A stretch of DNA of 20,613 nt, taken from Entrophospora sp. SA101. Lineage: Eukaryota; Glomeromycota; Glomeromycetes; Entrophosporales; Entrophosporaceae. Each line of letters begins with the position of its first letter. Positions within the stretch are counted from its first letter, which is position 1. Where the stretch lies: the NCBI GenBank assembly GCA_958430865.1, contig CAUDNR010000800.1, forward strand, positions 2,166-22,778, given 5' to 3'. A program made the position numbers and the translations under genes. The notes beneath the pieces are model-generated. The model ran no database searches. It worked only from the letters and a program-made list of their open reading frames with translations, and had not been told where the DNA came from. Positions 10,111 through 20,530 of this stretch are shown here, piece after piece.

Positions 10111-10240
10111 ACGTTTTTTCATTTCTTCCTTTTGTTAATGTTAATTGTTTGGTTTAGTTGTGTAGTAATTTCGATTTCGGCCAGGTTCTTCCTTATTTTT
10201 TTTCTTTATTTTCTTATAATTTTCCTTGTTGTGCCACAGG

Positions 10241-10918
10241 TAAATTTTATTTTTGAAAGAAAAAATTTTTTTTCTAATTTATTAATTTATTAAATTGATG
10301 ATAATTAATAATATTAAATCCAATATATTAAAATATTTTTCTTTGTAACCTTTTGAGTAGAAACTCCAACTAAATGTTGTGTTTTCATATTGTCTAATAA
10401 TTATCAAAACTATTGGTAAAACAATAATGCAAACAAAATTGTTGGAAAGTTCTTAATAACTTAATAGTTTATTGCTTTTAATCCCCAAAGAAACTCACAA
10501 CCCATATATTCTCTGAAAGCTCTCAATTTAATCATTACACTTCTAAATATATATAATAAATATTAATTGAAAATATAAAAATAGGTACAAAAGTAATTAC
10601 TGTATATTATAGAAAAAAACATATTGATATTACCATTACTCTTCAATATATACAATTGTTTTTTTGTGAATCTCCTTAAAACTTATTAACCAACACTTTG
10701 TAAAATATACTTTATCAATTATTCAATAGGTGGGATTGATGCTTATTTGATGTAAAAATGAAAATGCCATGTTAATATAAGTATTTAATAGATTTTTCAA
10801 AATTCAATAGTTCTTTGCCTATTACTATATATTACCATATATTTTTGTATCTCACTAAGTACTTGATCAAATTGAGTGATTTTAGATTTAAAAGAATTCT
10901 ATTTTCAAAAATTATTTA
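10241..10918. other. AT-rich DNA upstream of the LINE, nothing recognised
   Basis: No open frame with coding character, no inverted repeats and no RNA gene could be supported. It may contain the 5' untranslated part of the LINE, but the boundary is not visible. Confidence 0.4.
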
Positions 10919-10920
10919 TA

Positions 10921-11389
10921 CAGTGCAGGACACCTAATCCCGCAACTTACTGCGCCACGACGACGAATTTTGGGAAAAATTTTCCAATCAAAAATGCAAT
11001 AAAAATTGTTTTGTCATGTGATATTTCTTAGTCATTCCATAAATAGTAAAATCGGCAATAAGAATAAACATTGGGTTACCTAATATGGATGTGATCATCA
11101 ACTAAAAATTCAAAAACTTTTATTTTGTTTCAATTTGTTCATTTTTATATATATATAAATCGCGTGTAACGCGACAGTTTTGGGCTTAACATAGTAAACT
11201 TGTGCAACTTTGAGGCTTGATCTCTCCATGGTAATGTGACATATCAACAAAATGAAATCGTAGCTTTGTGGAGAAAGGTCTTAGCTTCAAAATCATGTTT
11301 TGTTTTTTTGGTGTTACATTTCCATTTCTGGTATACTAAAAGGATATACAAGACCAATAAAAAGTTGTGGGACTAGGTGTCCTGCACTA
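10921..11389. mobile_element. 469 bp Tc1/mariner-type miniature element
   Basis: The left terminus starts CAGTGCAGGACACCTA and continues ATCCCGCAACTT. The reverse complement of the right terminus starts TAGTGCAGGACACCTA and continues GTCCCACAACTT. That is 25 matches in 28, and the three mismatches are all transitions. The element is flanked by TA at 10919-10920 and TA at 11390-11391, the target duplication of the Tc1/mariner superfamily. The inside has no open frame of useful length, so it is non-autonomous. Confidence 0.85.
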
Positions 11390-11409
11390 TATATATAAAA
11401 CCTTGCATT

Positions 11410-11525
11410 CAGTGTTGAAAATTCGGTGCGGGGAATGCGGGGGTGTAACATTACACACCAATCAACTTTTTAATTTTTGGAGTTAGTTTCTAAATTTGTA
11501 CTTGTTACACAACGAAATTTCAACA
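11410..11525. mobile_element. very small inverted-repeat element with 9-10 bp target duplication
   Basis: The left arm TGTTGAAAATTCGGTG begins at 11413. The reverse complement of the right end, TGTTGAAATTTCGTTG, ends at 11525. They match at 14 of 16 positions. ACCTTGCATT occurs directly on both sides (11400-11409 and 11525-11534), and both copies are followed within a few bases by CAGTG. A duplication this long suits Mutator-like elements. The three bases CAG between the left copy and the left arm make the exact left edge uncertain. The element cannot code for anything. Confidence 0.6.
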
Positions 11526-11534
11526 CCTTGCATT

Positions 11535-11936
11535 ATTTCAGTGAGATCAATTTAAGATCTAGCGTGTACATAGTTCGTGTAACATCTACGATTAAAAAAT
11601 CAATCGCAAATGTCTAATTCCCTCTTTTAGTAAACTATCAATATACTCTTGCTTTGCATACTCATCCTCTAACCTTTTTCATTATTTTCCTACCAATCAA
11701 TTAAATTAATTCAAAGTCAAAAAAAAATTTTTTTTATATATAAATAAGTAAAAAAAACCATGGTTTTTTTTTATCAATCCATTCAACTTTCCTCTCCCTC
11801 TTCTCTTCTTTTAATAAAAAATATATTCACAAGTAATTATTTTATACCAAAAAATATGTAAGATTTTATTTTTAAATGTAATTAATTATATATTTACGCA
11901 TATATTAAACAATATTAACAATATATTTATTAGTTC
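11535..11936 (+). promoter_or_regulatory. presumed upstream region of the Whi5-like gene
   Basis: This AT-rich stretch directly precedes the start codon. It holds a pyrimidine-rich tract at about 11785-11818 (CTTTCCTCTCCCTCTTCTCT) and A/T runs at 11718-11758. No recognised operator could be supported. Calling it a promoter rests only on position. Confidence 0.3.
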
Positions 11937-12803
11937 ATGATGAATGTTGACGAGGCAAAAGAATTACAAGAAATTGTTAAACTCTTGACAGAAAAGCCTA
12001 TAATAGATCATTCAAAAGTGAAAGATATTTATGAGGTAAATATTTTCACCTGAATTTGAAGTTGCTTACAGATATATAAAAATTTATATATATCAATGTT
12101 TAGATTGCAAAAAAATTAAGAACGGGACTTCAATTTGCTCACTTTAAAGTAAAGTGGGGTTTACAAAATTGTGATATATCAACATGTGAAAGAATGATAG
12201 AACAGAAATTAGAAGATTATAAAAAATATCCAAATAAGAAAAGAATACATCTTCCATGCTATGTTTCTCCTGTACCTCCATCAAAAAATAAATTTCCCGA
12301 TGAAAAGGCCAAAGCCGTTTTCAAAATACTTGATTCATTAGTAAATCGACCTGGATCATCATCATCTAAAATTAATGATTCAACTGATAACATTAACAAC
12401 AATAATATCAATGGTAACAATAACAAAAACATTAATACTAATAGACAACACTTAAATCATAATGATGAAATCTCTTCTTCGATAGGTAATCAATCTATTA
12501 ACTTTATTATTTTATTTATTTATTTTTTCGATATTAACAATAATTTTTTTTTCTTATCATCATCGCATCAAGAATCAACTTCACTATCATCTTTTGATAT
12601 ATCTTTTGAACAAGATTTACATTCATGTTTCCCAATAGAGGTGAATCCTAATTCCATAGAGCTCTATTTAAATTCAATAGAAAGAAATTACGAGGATTAT
12701 GGATCAGATAGATTTAACAACAATATTAATAACTATATGATTAACGATAGCCATCACTATCAACATCAACGTCGCTACCATCACCATCACCATCACCATC
12801 ACC

Positions 12804-12835
<32 letters not shown>

Positions 12836-13150
12836 CATTATCACTCATGGGCTTTAATGAACTTTGGATCGCCAACGATAGCAAACTCTTCTTTATCATT
12901 ATCACGTAGAAGAAAAGTAGATTGGGAGGAAGACTTAAATCCTGCCACTAAATACCAAAAGATTCACAAAACAACTTTTGGTTTGTGGAAAGAAAATACT
13001 GATGCTTCTTCTTCATCATCATCTTCATCGTCATCAAAGGATTTGATTGAGTGTCCGGGAACTCCACCAAACCAAATTCGATCAATTAATGACGTGAAAA
13101 CTGCATTTTCATTAAGTGAATATTTGAATATGTCTCCTATGCAGCAGTAA
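11937..13150 (+). CDS. Whi5/Nrm1-like (GTB motif) protein with His, Asn and Ser runs
   Basis: The likely exons are 11937-12035, 12104-12485 and 12573-13150, giving 352 residues. Intron 1 (12036-12103, GTAAAT...TTTAG) is well supported. Intron 2 (12486-12572, GTAATC...CAAG) is 87 bases with no stop and could be retained, but it would encode an odd hydrophobic stretch. Residues 38-60, LRTGLQFAHFKVKWGLQN onward, resemble the Whi5/Nrm1 family motif (LR.RL..A..KV). In yeasts these proteins bind SBF/MBF factors and restrain G1/S transcription. Four Ser/Thr-Pro sites (YVSPVP, FGSPTI, PGTPPN, NMSPMQ) fit CDK control. There is a run of nine His then ten Asn near residue 230, and a Ser run further on. 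The expected second Arg of the motif is Gly here. The family call is inference. An AATAAA follows at 13236. Confidence 0.68.
12486..12572 (+). other. probable intron 2 of the Whi5-like gene, length divisible by three
   Basis: The donor GTAATC follows phase 1 of a codon. A TTAAC branch-like site lies about 37 bases before the acceptor CATCAAG. The 87-base length has no in-frame stop, so both spliced and retained forms stay open. The retained 29 residues would be rich in Ile and Phe, unlike the polar protein around them. Confidence 0.55.
12779..12835 (+). repeat. coding CAY and AAT trinucleotide arrays
   Basis: Nine alternating CAT/CAC codons (12779-12805) are followed by ten AAT codons (12806-12835). 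They encode nine His and ten Asn inside the Whi5-like protein. The pure AAT part is likely to vary in length by slippage. A TCT/TCA/TCG Ser array lies at about 13006-13036. Confidence 0.9.
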
Positions 13151-13235
13151 TATACATATTTTTAAAAAAATTTTTTTACAAACATTTATTCATTTTTCTT
13201 ACAATGAAATTTTTTTCAAATGTATAAAACCGAGA

Positions 13236-13241
13236 AATAAA
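13236..13241 (+). terminator. polyadenylation signal AATAAA
   Basis: A perfect AATAAA lies 86 bases after the stop codon of the Whi5-like gene, on its strand. In AT-rich DNA this can occur by chance. Confidence 0.4.
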
Positions 13242-13618
13242 ATGATCAAATAATATCTATATGTAAATGTACTTTTTATTTATTATTGAATATTATCCAA
13301 GATTTAAAGTTCTTTTATAAAATAATAATAATTATATATCTTCATTATTATCATTATCTCCGAAAAGAAAATATTTATCTTTATCCCCAAAACAAGTCGT
13401 TGTTTATGATGAGGAATCGTTTTCATCATCATCTTTTTCTTCTTCTTGAGCATAATTATCTATTCAATAAACACGGGATAATACTATAATAGTAAATACC
13501 TCCACCACCCAAAATTTGTTCTAATGACATGGGACACGAATTATGATTTGTCGCAACATTCAACTAAACAAGTGATTAAATAGAAATTAGCTAATTTATA
13601 TAATATTTTTATCTTGAT

Positions 13619-14121
13619 TCAATGATAATCCAACACTGATTCCCTGGTATCTGGACCATTTTTAATATTTTCATTTCCTTCATTATCAGATGAATTATTA
13701 TAACCATGTTTTGTACCATTGCCACCATTATCGTCATCACCTTCTTGTACTACTTCTAAATAATCCTCCATCCATTAATTATCATTATCTTCATTCACTT
13801 CCATATCACCAACATCAGCATTGTAATTATACTCTACTTTCTTCAACCATTCCATCATCTCCAGATGATTGTTACATGATGAAATCCAAATTTTTGCAGT
13901 TTACTAGTTTTAAAATTATCAATCAAACACGATAACTAGATCCCATCATTTTCTAATAACCATAATAAATTTTTCAATTAGCAGTTGCCAATATTAATAT
14001 TAAATAATAGTTATAAACATTTTTTAATGGCATTTAAATCATCAAAAGTATTATTATGGCTTGTATGTCCTGTTAATTTATCAGGTCTTCTATCTAAATT
14101 TGAGCACAGGCACACACACAT
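13619..14121 (-). pseudogene. decayed coding fragments, uncharacterised
   Basis: Two minus-strand blocks look once-coding. Block 14121-14011 contains SNLDRRPDKLTGHTSHNN, then FDDLNAIKKCL and a stop. Block 13858-13619 opens with MMEWLKKVEYNYN, meets a TAA after about 27 codons, and continues in the same frame with MEDYLEVVQEGDDDNGG to a stop at 13619. A further acidic trace (EEEEKDDDEND) lies near 13446-13415. Protein-like Asp, Asn and Glu rich composition and frame conservation across the stop suggest a broken gene. I recognise no family. Confidence 0.35.
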
Positions 14122-15827
14122 TGATTGTTTAAAAGAATTGCTAATAAAGCATTAAGGCTAACCCTTTTTGTTCCTTTTGTTCATTTTAATTCTCGGCAAA
14201 TTTTATGGTTGAAATCTTTTTCTCAACGCAAATTTCTATACCGACCGATTCTATTTCTTTATTTGCTATGCAATTTACAAGATCCTTGCATGTTTTCATC
14301 AAGAATTCTTTTTAAGTTGCGTGATTTTGGAGTCAACGCTTTACTCAATAAATACTCGATACGGAATGACATTTTTGATTCAATGTAATAATATGTATGT
14401 CACAGGCGCAAAAAAAATGTGTCGAAATATTTTAGAAGAGTTGTTATTCAAGTATTATTTCAAAGCTTAATTGGTGAAATAAATATCTCTATTATAGATT
14501 TATTAAATTCGCTTTGAATCCAGACTATAGAAATTCAAAATTCCAAATCCAGAAAAACAAAAGTAAAAGGACTTGCTGACTTCTTTTATATAAATTAATT
14601 GTCGCAATCTCAGACTCCAGTAGTTTCAGACTCCCGATTGGTTTCTAGATTCAATTTGTTTCAAGCTTTATATTTATTTCTAAGAAGTAAAAAACATTAA
14701 CAATCGCGTCACGTGTCCACCGCGTCAACAAAAGAATTAAAAAAATTTTTTTAAAATTATTTGTATCTCTATATATTTCGCTGTATTTAATATAAGAATA
14801 AATACGATTGTTTGAAAAATGGCTCTTTTGTATACCTATACTAATTTAGAAGGCACAGTATATTTTAAAAAAGCTTTTACCTTAGGGGCTACAACTTTTA
14901 GGCCACAGTATGGCTCTACAAAATAAAATTGCCAACGCTCATCATCAACTAGAACTTACCAGCTGAACCAAACTAAACTCGAACAAGTAATTTTGAGATA
15001 GAATAGTTCAAATCATACAAGCCATCGAATATTTGAACCAATGATTTTGTTCGAACCATCGGACTACTAAATATTCAAACCAACATTTTCAGATTTTCTT
15101 GGTTTATTGATTTAGGACAACCAATTCGATTTTTTGTGGAAGAACTTTTCATAAAATTATTTTCTAATAGTATGAACAAAATTCTAGATACCGTACATTG
15201 TAGCTTGGCGCGTAATAAAGACTGATTACTTTCGGTTAAAGCTAAAATTTTAGCCTAAAAATTTTCGAGTTTGTTCGTAAAGATAATGATGCATCGCACT
15301 TATTGACGATGGTATGTTTAGAAGGCACTGACCGATTTGTTTAATTATAACCAGTATATTTCTTTATAGTAAAAAAAGAAGTATAAATATATAGATACTT
15401 AAGAAAATTGTTAAAATTTGCAGGTCATGATCCTCTTTTCTCTTCATCCGTTATGTTCCGCGTACCCTTGATTGTTTTAGAAAATTCATGGTTAATTTTA
15501 TTTGGAAGACAAGTTTAAAAATAACTTTTATCACACAACAGAACAAGATAAACAAAACAAGTTCGGTGGTTTTGCAATGTTGCAGAAGCCTTGTTTTAAT
15601 AAAATCTTGAGAATATAATAATTTGTTTCAAATATTCCTTCTAATGCTTAAAATGGAGTTGGAAAAATAGAATTTAAACAAAGGCTGGTATTAAACCATT
15701 TGGAATAACCATTTATTTGTTAAAGTCATTTGATATTCCAATGATAAAAACTTGCAAATTGAAATTAAAAAAAAAATTACACCTGATTTATGAATAAAGT
15801 AATATAGGTTAGCGAGTAACAACAAAG
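14122..15827. other. gene-poor AT-rich DNA
   Basis: An 87-codon plus-strand frame at 14125-14388 has no recognisable motif, and its opposite strand is equally open in part, so I do not call it. A 35-codon frame at 14819-14926 is too short to support. TTTAGAAGGCAC occurs near 14847 and 15318, perhaps two pieces of one repeat family. No complete element or RNA gene is visible. Confidence 0.35.
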
Positions 15828-15985
15828 TAAGATCGAATGTGCAAGTTTTCTGTTGTCATTAAGATATGAATTCTTGTAAGTAATACAAAAAAGGTCAAAG
15901 GTGCGGATTTCCTGTTGGTGTTAAAAGGTCGAAGGCGCGAGTGAATTTCTAAAAATGTTTGAGGGCGCAAAGTTTCTACCTTTTT
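15828..15985. repeat. degenerate minisatellite, period about 30-34 bp
   Basis: Related units start near 15831 (GATCGAATGTGCAAGTTTTC), 15893 (GGTCAAAGGTGCGGATTTCC), 15927 (GGTCGAAGGCGCGAGTGAAT) and 15959 (TTGAGGGCGCAAAGTTTCTA). A worn unit fits at about 15861, since the first gap is about twice the others. The shared core is GGTCRAAGGYGCRA followed by a T-rich part. The minus-strand 82-codon frame across it is a by-product of the repeat. Confidence 0.55.
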
Positions 15986-16333
15986 GTTCTGAATTCTATG
16001 CGTTGTGCACAGAAATGACAATAAATTTATCCAAAACGCCCACTCCAAAAAATTCACGCGATTTATTTGATATTAATAAGTTGCAGTCTAGATAGAGCCT
16101 TGAAAACTTGTGATTATATATTACATTATATTAGTGATATCAGCTGGCTAAGGAATTTTTAACATTACTTAGAATGACTAAAAGAAAAAAATCTACTATT
16201 CATTTGCCCCCCTTCCCAAAAACCACAATACTCGTAGCAGAATAAAAGACAATAATAGTAATAGTAAAACAATAATGGCGGTGAATTAAGATATATAATA
16301 TTATTATAACAGCAATAGTAATAACAGTGAAAT

Positions 16334-16705
16334 AATAGTTGTGGTGAACCATTTGATCATGAATGGGATTTTGAATGGATAAATAATGATAATGTTTTAA
16401 ATGATATAGAGGTTTCTAATACAGCTAGCTATTGAATCTATTTCATCTGATGTTTTGGATGATGTTAGTTTACATTCCCGTTTAAGTTCAATTTCAACTA
16501 ATTCAAATAATAATACAATTATTCAGAAATGTAAAAAATAATTTTGGTTGGACATGCAAATATTTTGAAAAATAATAATGATATTTGTTTAGTTGTGGCA
16601 TTAAATGGATATAATAAGAACAGACAAGAACAATGTGTAAATTTGTTGACAAAAAAGTATTACTCATTTGAAATTTTGCGTAAATATATAAAACAAATAA
16701 ATTAA
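16334..16705 (+). pseudogene. decayed coding fragment, uncharacterised
   Basis: Three open pieces in succession change frame. The first has GEPFDHEWDFEWINNDNVL up to a TGA. The second, one base on, has SISSDVLDDVSLHSRLSSIS up to a TAA. The third has GWTCKYFEKNNNDICLVVAL and ends KYIKQIN-stop at 16705. Joined, they would make a polar, Asp/Ser/Asn-rich head and a Cys-containing tail that distantly recalls BED-type zinc fingers of hAT transposases (W...YF...C). That comparison is weak. Two frameshifts make it non-functional. Confidence 0.4.
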
Positions 16706-16808
16706 AAAATTCCGTTTCTTTATTAAATCACCAAAAAAAATAAAAAAGTATCACGATTAATATATTATTATTATTATTCACTTTTAAATTAATGAATTCT
16801 TTTTAAAA

Positions 16809-19800
16809 ATGACAGAAAATAATGGCCTTATGGAAATAGTGACAGTAGAGAATCCAGATAGAATTTCCATTAACAATCCAACTGCAAATGACGCCATAAT
16901 CAATACACATAATGGATGTCCCATTGATGAAATGAAGTACAGTCCTGATTATAAGTTTTTAGTAACTTTAAGTAAACTTGATCAATCCATTGCTGGATGG
17001 ACAATTGATCATGTCAAAGAGACTATTCAACAAGATAATCAAGATAATTATTTTGAATATTCTGACTGGAAAGTTCACAAGGATAATTTACATATAGAAG
17101 ATGTTTCAGATAATAAATATATACTTGTAGAACTTATAGGTTTTGAGTTTAAATTTTACAGTAAGTAAATATAAATGTATTATTATTTATAAGCAATAAT
17201 GATAATAAATTCACATTAAAGTTAATTTTCTAGGGTTAATTGATTTTTCAAAAGGGAAATATTGTGATGTTACAATTAATGATAAAATGCATAAATTTAT
17301 AAAAGGGGGTTTCATTACAAATAATGATTTAATAATGCTAGATTATAATTGTTATTTATACACTTTTTCATATTTAAATGATGACAATAATGAAAATATT
17401 AAATTATCTCTCAAATCAACATATTACATTTACAATTATCATAATGAATACTATAGAGATTTATTTTTTTTTGTAAATTCTGATTATATTATATTAAAGA
17501 GCCATTCATCATTATCAATATGGAATTCAACAACTATGTCACATAAGGATAATTGTTATCTAAAACATAAAAGAAATCATACTAACATAATATTTAATCA
17601 TGACAAATCAATAATGGCATTGTATTATAAAGACAATTCAAAAATAACAGTTTATTCATTAAAAGATAGCATTACTATTTCTTCATGTAAGTATTGTAAT
17701 AAAAATTTATCTTTCTTTTATTTGTTTATTTATCAACAACACATTAAATATACTCATTTTTTTTTATTTTACAGTTAAATTGGGAAAAAAGATATCTATT
17801 AAAAAATTAGATTTTATTTATATAAAAAGTCAATTGGTATATTTATTAGTGATATTCTATAATAGAAATAAATACAATTGTAAATTATTGGATCTCTATA
17901 ATTCAATAAATATTATAGATATTACAGATTGTTTTAATGAGCAAATAATATATGAAGCTAAAAAAGATATTATATTTGGACCAATCATATCAAATAATAA
18001 AGTAGTTATGGCTATTGACAACCAAATTCACATTAAAAAAATTCTCAACAAAGAAAAATTAGACAATGTTCAACAAGTAAATATAAAAAAGAAGTATTAT
18101 TTATACATAGGACAAACCTTAAGTGAAATATATGAAAAAATGGATTATAATTATGAAATGCCACCAAAAGAATTTGATATTGAAACAGGAGAAACCATTA
18201 AATGGTCAGTCAAGTATGATAATGAGTTTAAAAATATTAATATAAAAGCTCGGAATAATGAAATGGAAGGAGGATTACTAACAATTGCTAGATATGATAT
18301 CTATTATGCTGAAGAATTTAAATATTGTAAATTACTAAATAATGATGATTTAATTTTATTAACTGATTATTGTACACATATTTTGTCATTTTGCAACAAA
18401 AAAATAATTACAAAGTTTATTAAACCAATTGTTTCTCAGGAATTTGAAAATATTAAACTAGCTATAGAAAATAATATTATTGAAGAGTATTTAATTGATT
18501 TTAATATGATTGATCATATAATCAGGCAACATCAAATTTTCAGAGAGTCTTATAAAGAAATGATTTTACACATGTTGGATGATTTTTATAATCTTAAATA
18601 TGGAAAGGAAATTTTAAAATTAGCATTAGATTATAATTACATCATTGTTCCAGAAAAAATATTTGATCGTTGCCTTAATCATTTTTTAAAGGATACTGAA
18701 TCAAATATCAGTTTATTAAAAATAATTATACCAGAATTACCAAGATTACAAATAAATCACCAAAATTTAGTATCAAAATTCTTTAATCAAACTTCAATGA
18801 TTAGTCAGCCTAATTATTTTGAGGATAATATTTATGAAACATTTATTTACAAGGACAAAAGCTTTTGGGTTTTTTATTATATTTTTATTAAAAAATATGA
18901 TATATTTATAGATTTTATTAAAAGCAAACTTAATTTAAATAACACATATGAACCTTGTGTAAAATTGATAATTTCATATCCTGGATTACTCACTTACAAT
19001 AATGAATATTCATCACGGAAAGAATTATTCTATAAGCCGGATAGTAGTATATTTGTTGAATTAGTTGAAATAGGCAATGAAAAATTATATAAAAATTGGA
19101 ATGTTAAACAAATCTTGGATCACAAATGGAACACTTTTGGATTTAAATATTATATTGGAATATTGATTTTTTATATAACATTTTTATCAAGCTTTGTTAT
19201 TGCAACATCTATTTCACCAGATCAATTATCTGATGAAAAAAGAAATTCATTATTAACCACAACAATTTTCCTTGGAATGATTCATCTCACAATAGAAGTT
19301 AGACAATTTATCTGGAAGCCATTGAAATATATCAAAGATTTCTGGAATTACTTTGGTATGGTGTTATTTTATTATTATTTGTCAATTAATTAATTTCAAC
19401 CATTTAATAATACTATTATCATTTATTCATTTAATAGACCTAGGTGCATATTCCTTAGCAATTGTTACTTCAATTCTATGGTTGCATTATAATAGTCCAC
19501 CACCTGTTCAACTGATTTCTGCATCAAATTTATTATTAGATTTAAGATTAATGTTATTTTTAAGAGTTTTTAAAAATTTTGGAGCATATTTTGCCATAAT
19601 TATAGGAGTTGCTAAAAAAGTCTTTTGGTTCTTAATTATAATAATGATAATCATTTTAAGCTTTTCTCATGCATTTTATTTATTATTGAAACCAAATCAA
19701 GATGTTGCATTAGATTACCCTGATTTCAATGATGATTCCAACAATCCTTGGAACCTTGTTAATTGTAGTATTAGTGGTTGGATTTTCATTCATAGTTGTG

Positions 19801-20346
19801 GTTTACTTAATGAATCTATTCATTGGCTTGCTCAGCAATGAAATTGGTAATTATAATACAAAGGAGGCAATTTTGGCTCAAAAAGCAAAAATTATCATAG
19901 AGATTGAATTATTTTATTTACTTCCTAATCAACGTCGTTGGAGAAATTGGTTTCCAGATATATTGTAAATATAATAATAATTAATTTAATCAATTAAATA
20001 ATTTTGATAAATTTCTTTTACTGATTATTGTTTTTTTTTGAAAAATTTTGTTAGTTTCAATAAAGTATTAAATGATGACATCTGTAAAACAATTAAAGAA
20101 GTAGATGATAGTAATGAGGATGCAGAAAATCTTCCATACATTTCTGATGGACTTAGAAATCTTTTTGATATGCCTAAGAAAAAAGATCATGAAACAATAG
20201 ATTTCAATTCAAGATTTCAACTAATTGAAGATAAACTTGGAGATAACAAAAATAATATCGAGAAATTAAATCATAATAATGATCAATTGTTGCTTCAAAT
20301 GCAAACTTTGTTGAAAGAAATTAATGAGATTAAAAATTTAAAATAA
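16809..20346 (+). CDS. WD-like/TRP-type ion channel protein, pore region lost and frame broken
   Basis: The exons are 16809-17160, 17234-17686, 17775-19355, 19438-19964 and 20055-20346. The four introns (73, 88, 82 and 90 nt) have GTAAGT/GTATGG/GTAAAT donors and TAG/CAG acceptors. About 1,068 codons result. Residues 1-270 look like a WD/beta-propeller-like part (SPDYKFLVTLSKLDQSIAGW, then DVSDNKYILVEL). A long Lys/Asn/Ile-rich middle follows. Membrane helices S1-S5 lie at about residues 723-748, 762-785, 795-817, 827-850 and 853-880. S6 ends in VVYLMNLFIGLLSNEIG, as in TRP/ion-transport proteins. The tail has FYLLPNQRRWRNWFPDI and a C-terminal coiled coil. After NDDSNNPWNLV the frame shifts by one base at about 19735-19765 straight into S6, so the usual pore helix and filter are absent. 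No intron can bridge this. It is either a pseudogene or a sequence error; family membership is clear. Confidence 0.8.
19729..19782 (+). other. frame break and missing pore loop in the channel gene
   Basis: The upstream frame reads NNPWNLVNCSISGWIF and stops at 19841. The next frame reads the same bases as PTILGTLLIVVLVVGFSFIV and is the true S6. The pre-pore motif and S6 therefore overlap on the same bases, with no sequence left for a pore loop. This looks like a deletion joined at short homology around AATCCTTGGAAC. Confidence 0.7.
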
Positions 20347-20378
20347 TAATTGTTAGGTTTCCTTTATTAGGCCACACA

Positions 20379-20384
20379 AATAAA
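20379..20384 (+). terminator. possible polyadenylation signal AATAAA
   Basis: AATAAA occurs 33 bases after the stop of the channel gene on the same strand. The motif is short and common in AT-rich DNA. Confidence 0.3.
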
Positions 20385-20530
20385 ATTTTTAGGTTCTCAT
20401 CATCTGCTAGGTGGGAGCTTGTGTATTTTTAGCTGCTTTACAATCCTACATAATTTTTAAATATAATCGTGAAAAATATGTATTAATTCATTTATCATGA
20501 ATTTTTCTCCATTAAATATACATAAATTTA

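Larger units (their letters stand above)
3503..10240 (-). mobile_element. decayed non-LTR (LINE) retrotransposon with endonuclease, RT and RNase H
   Basis: In minus-strand order, an ORF1-like region (about 10240-9103), a further N-terminal coding region (8636-7693), an AP-type endonuclease (about 7361-6560), a reverse transcriptase (about 6311-5180), a linker (about 4860-4040) and an RNase H (about 4000-3503) follow each other as in complete LINEs. The outer limits are estimates: the 5' end is set where coding-like sequence fades, and the 3' end is cut by the GGTTAACC repeat. No poly-A tail or target duplication is seen. Many stops and frameshifts break it, so it cannot encode working proteins. 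At least two DNA elements lie within it (4884-5093, 6722-6863), and 8640-9100 may be another insertion. LINEs copy themselves by target-primed reverse transcription. Confidence 0.88.

Noticed and set aside
10081..10293. 70-codon plus-strand hydrophobic frame with an ATG start
   Set aside because: The minus strand reads as the basic, Asn-rich start of LINE ORF1 with a few stops. The plus frame is Phe/Leu low complexity.
14125..14388. 87-codon plus-strand frame as a small gene
   Set aside because: It has no motif, no splice-supported neighbour and partly open antisense. The coding character is not convincing on either strand.
15809..16057. 82-codon minus-strand frame as a protein
   Set aside because: It runs across the degenerate minisatellite, and its start is not in a supported gene context.
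19353..19441. Reading straight through 19356-19437 in the channel gene
   Set aside because: The previous frame stops within the segment, while splicing at GTATGG...AATAG restores WNYFDLGAY, as expected for S3 of this family.
20347..20460. Terminal part of a transposon in the GGCCACACAAATAAAATT region
   Set aside because: It looks repeat-like, but I could not find a matching inverted arm or a target duplication, so no element is called.
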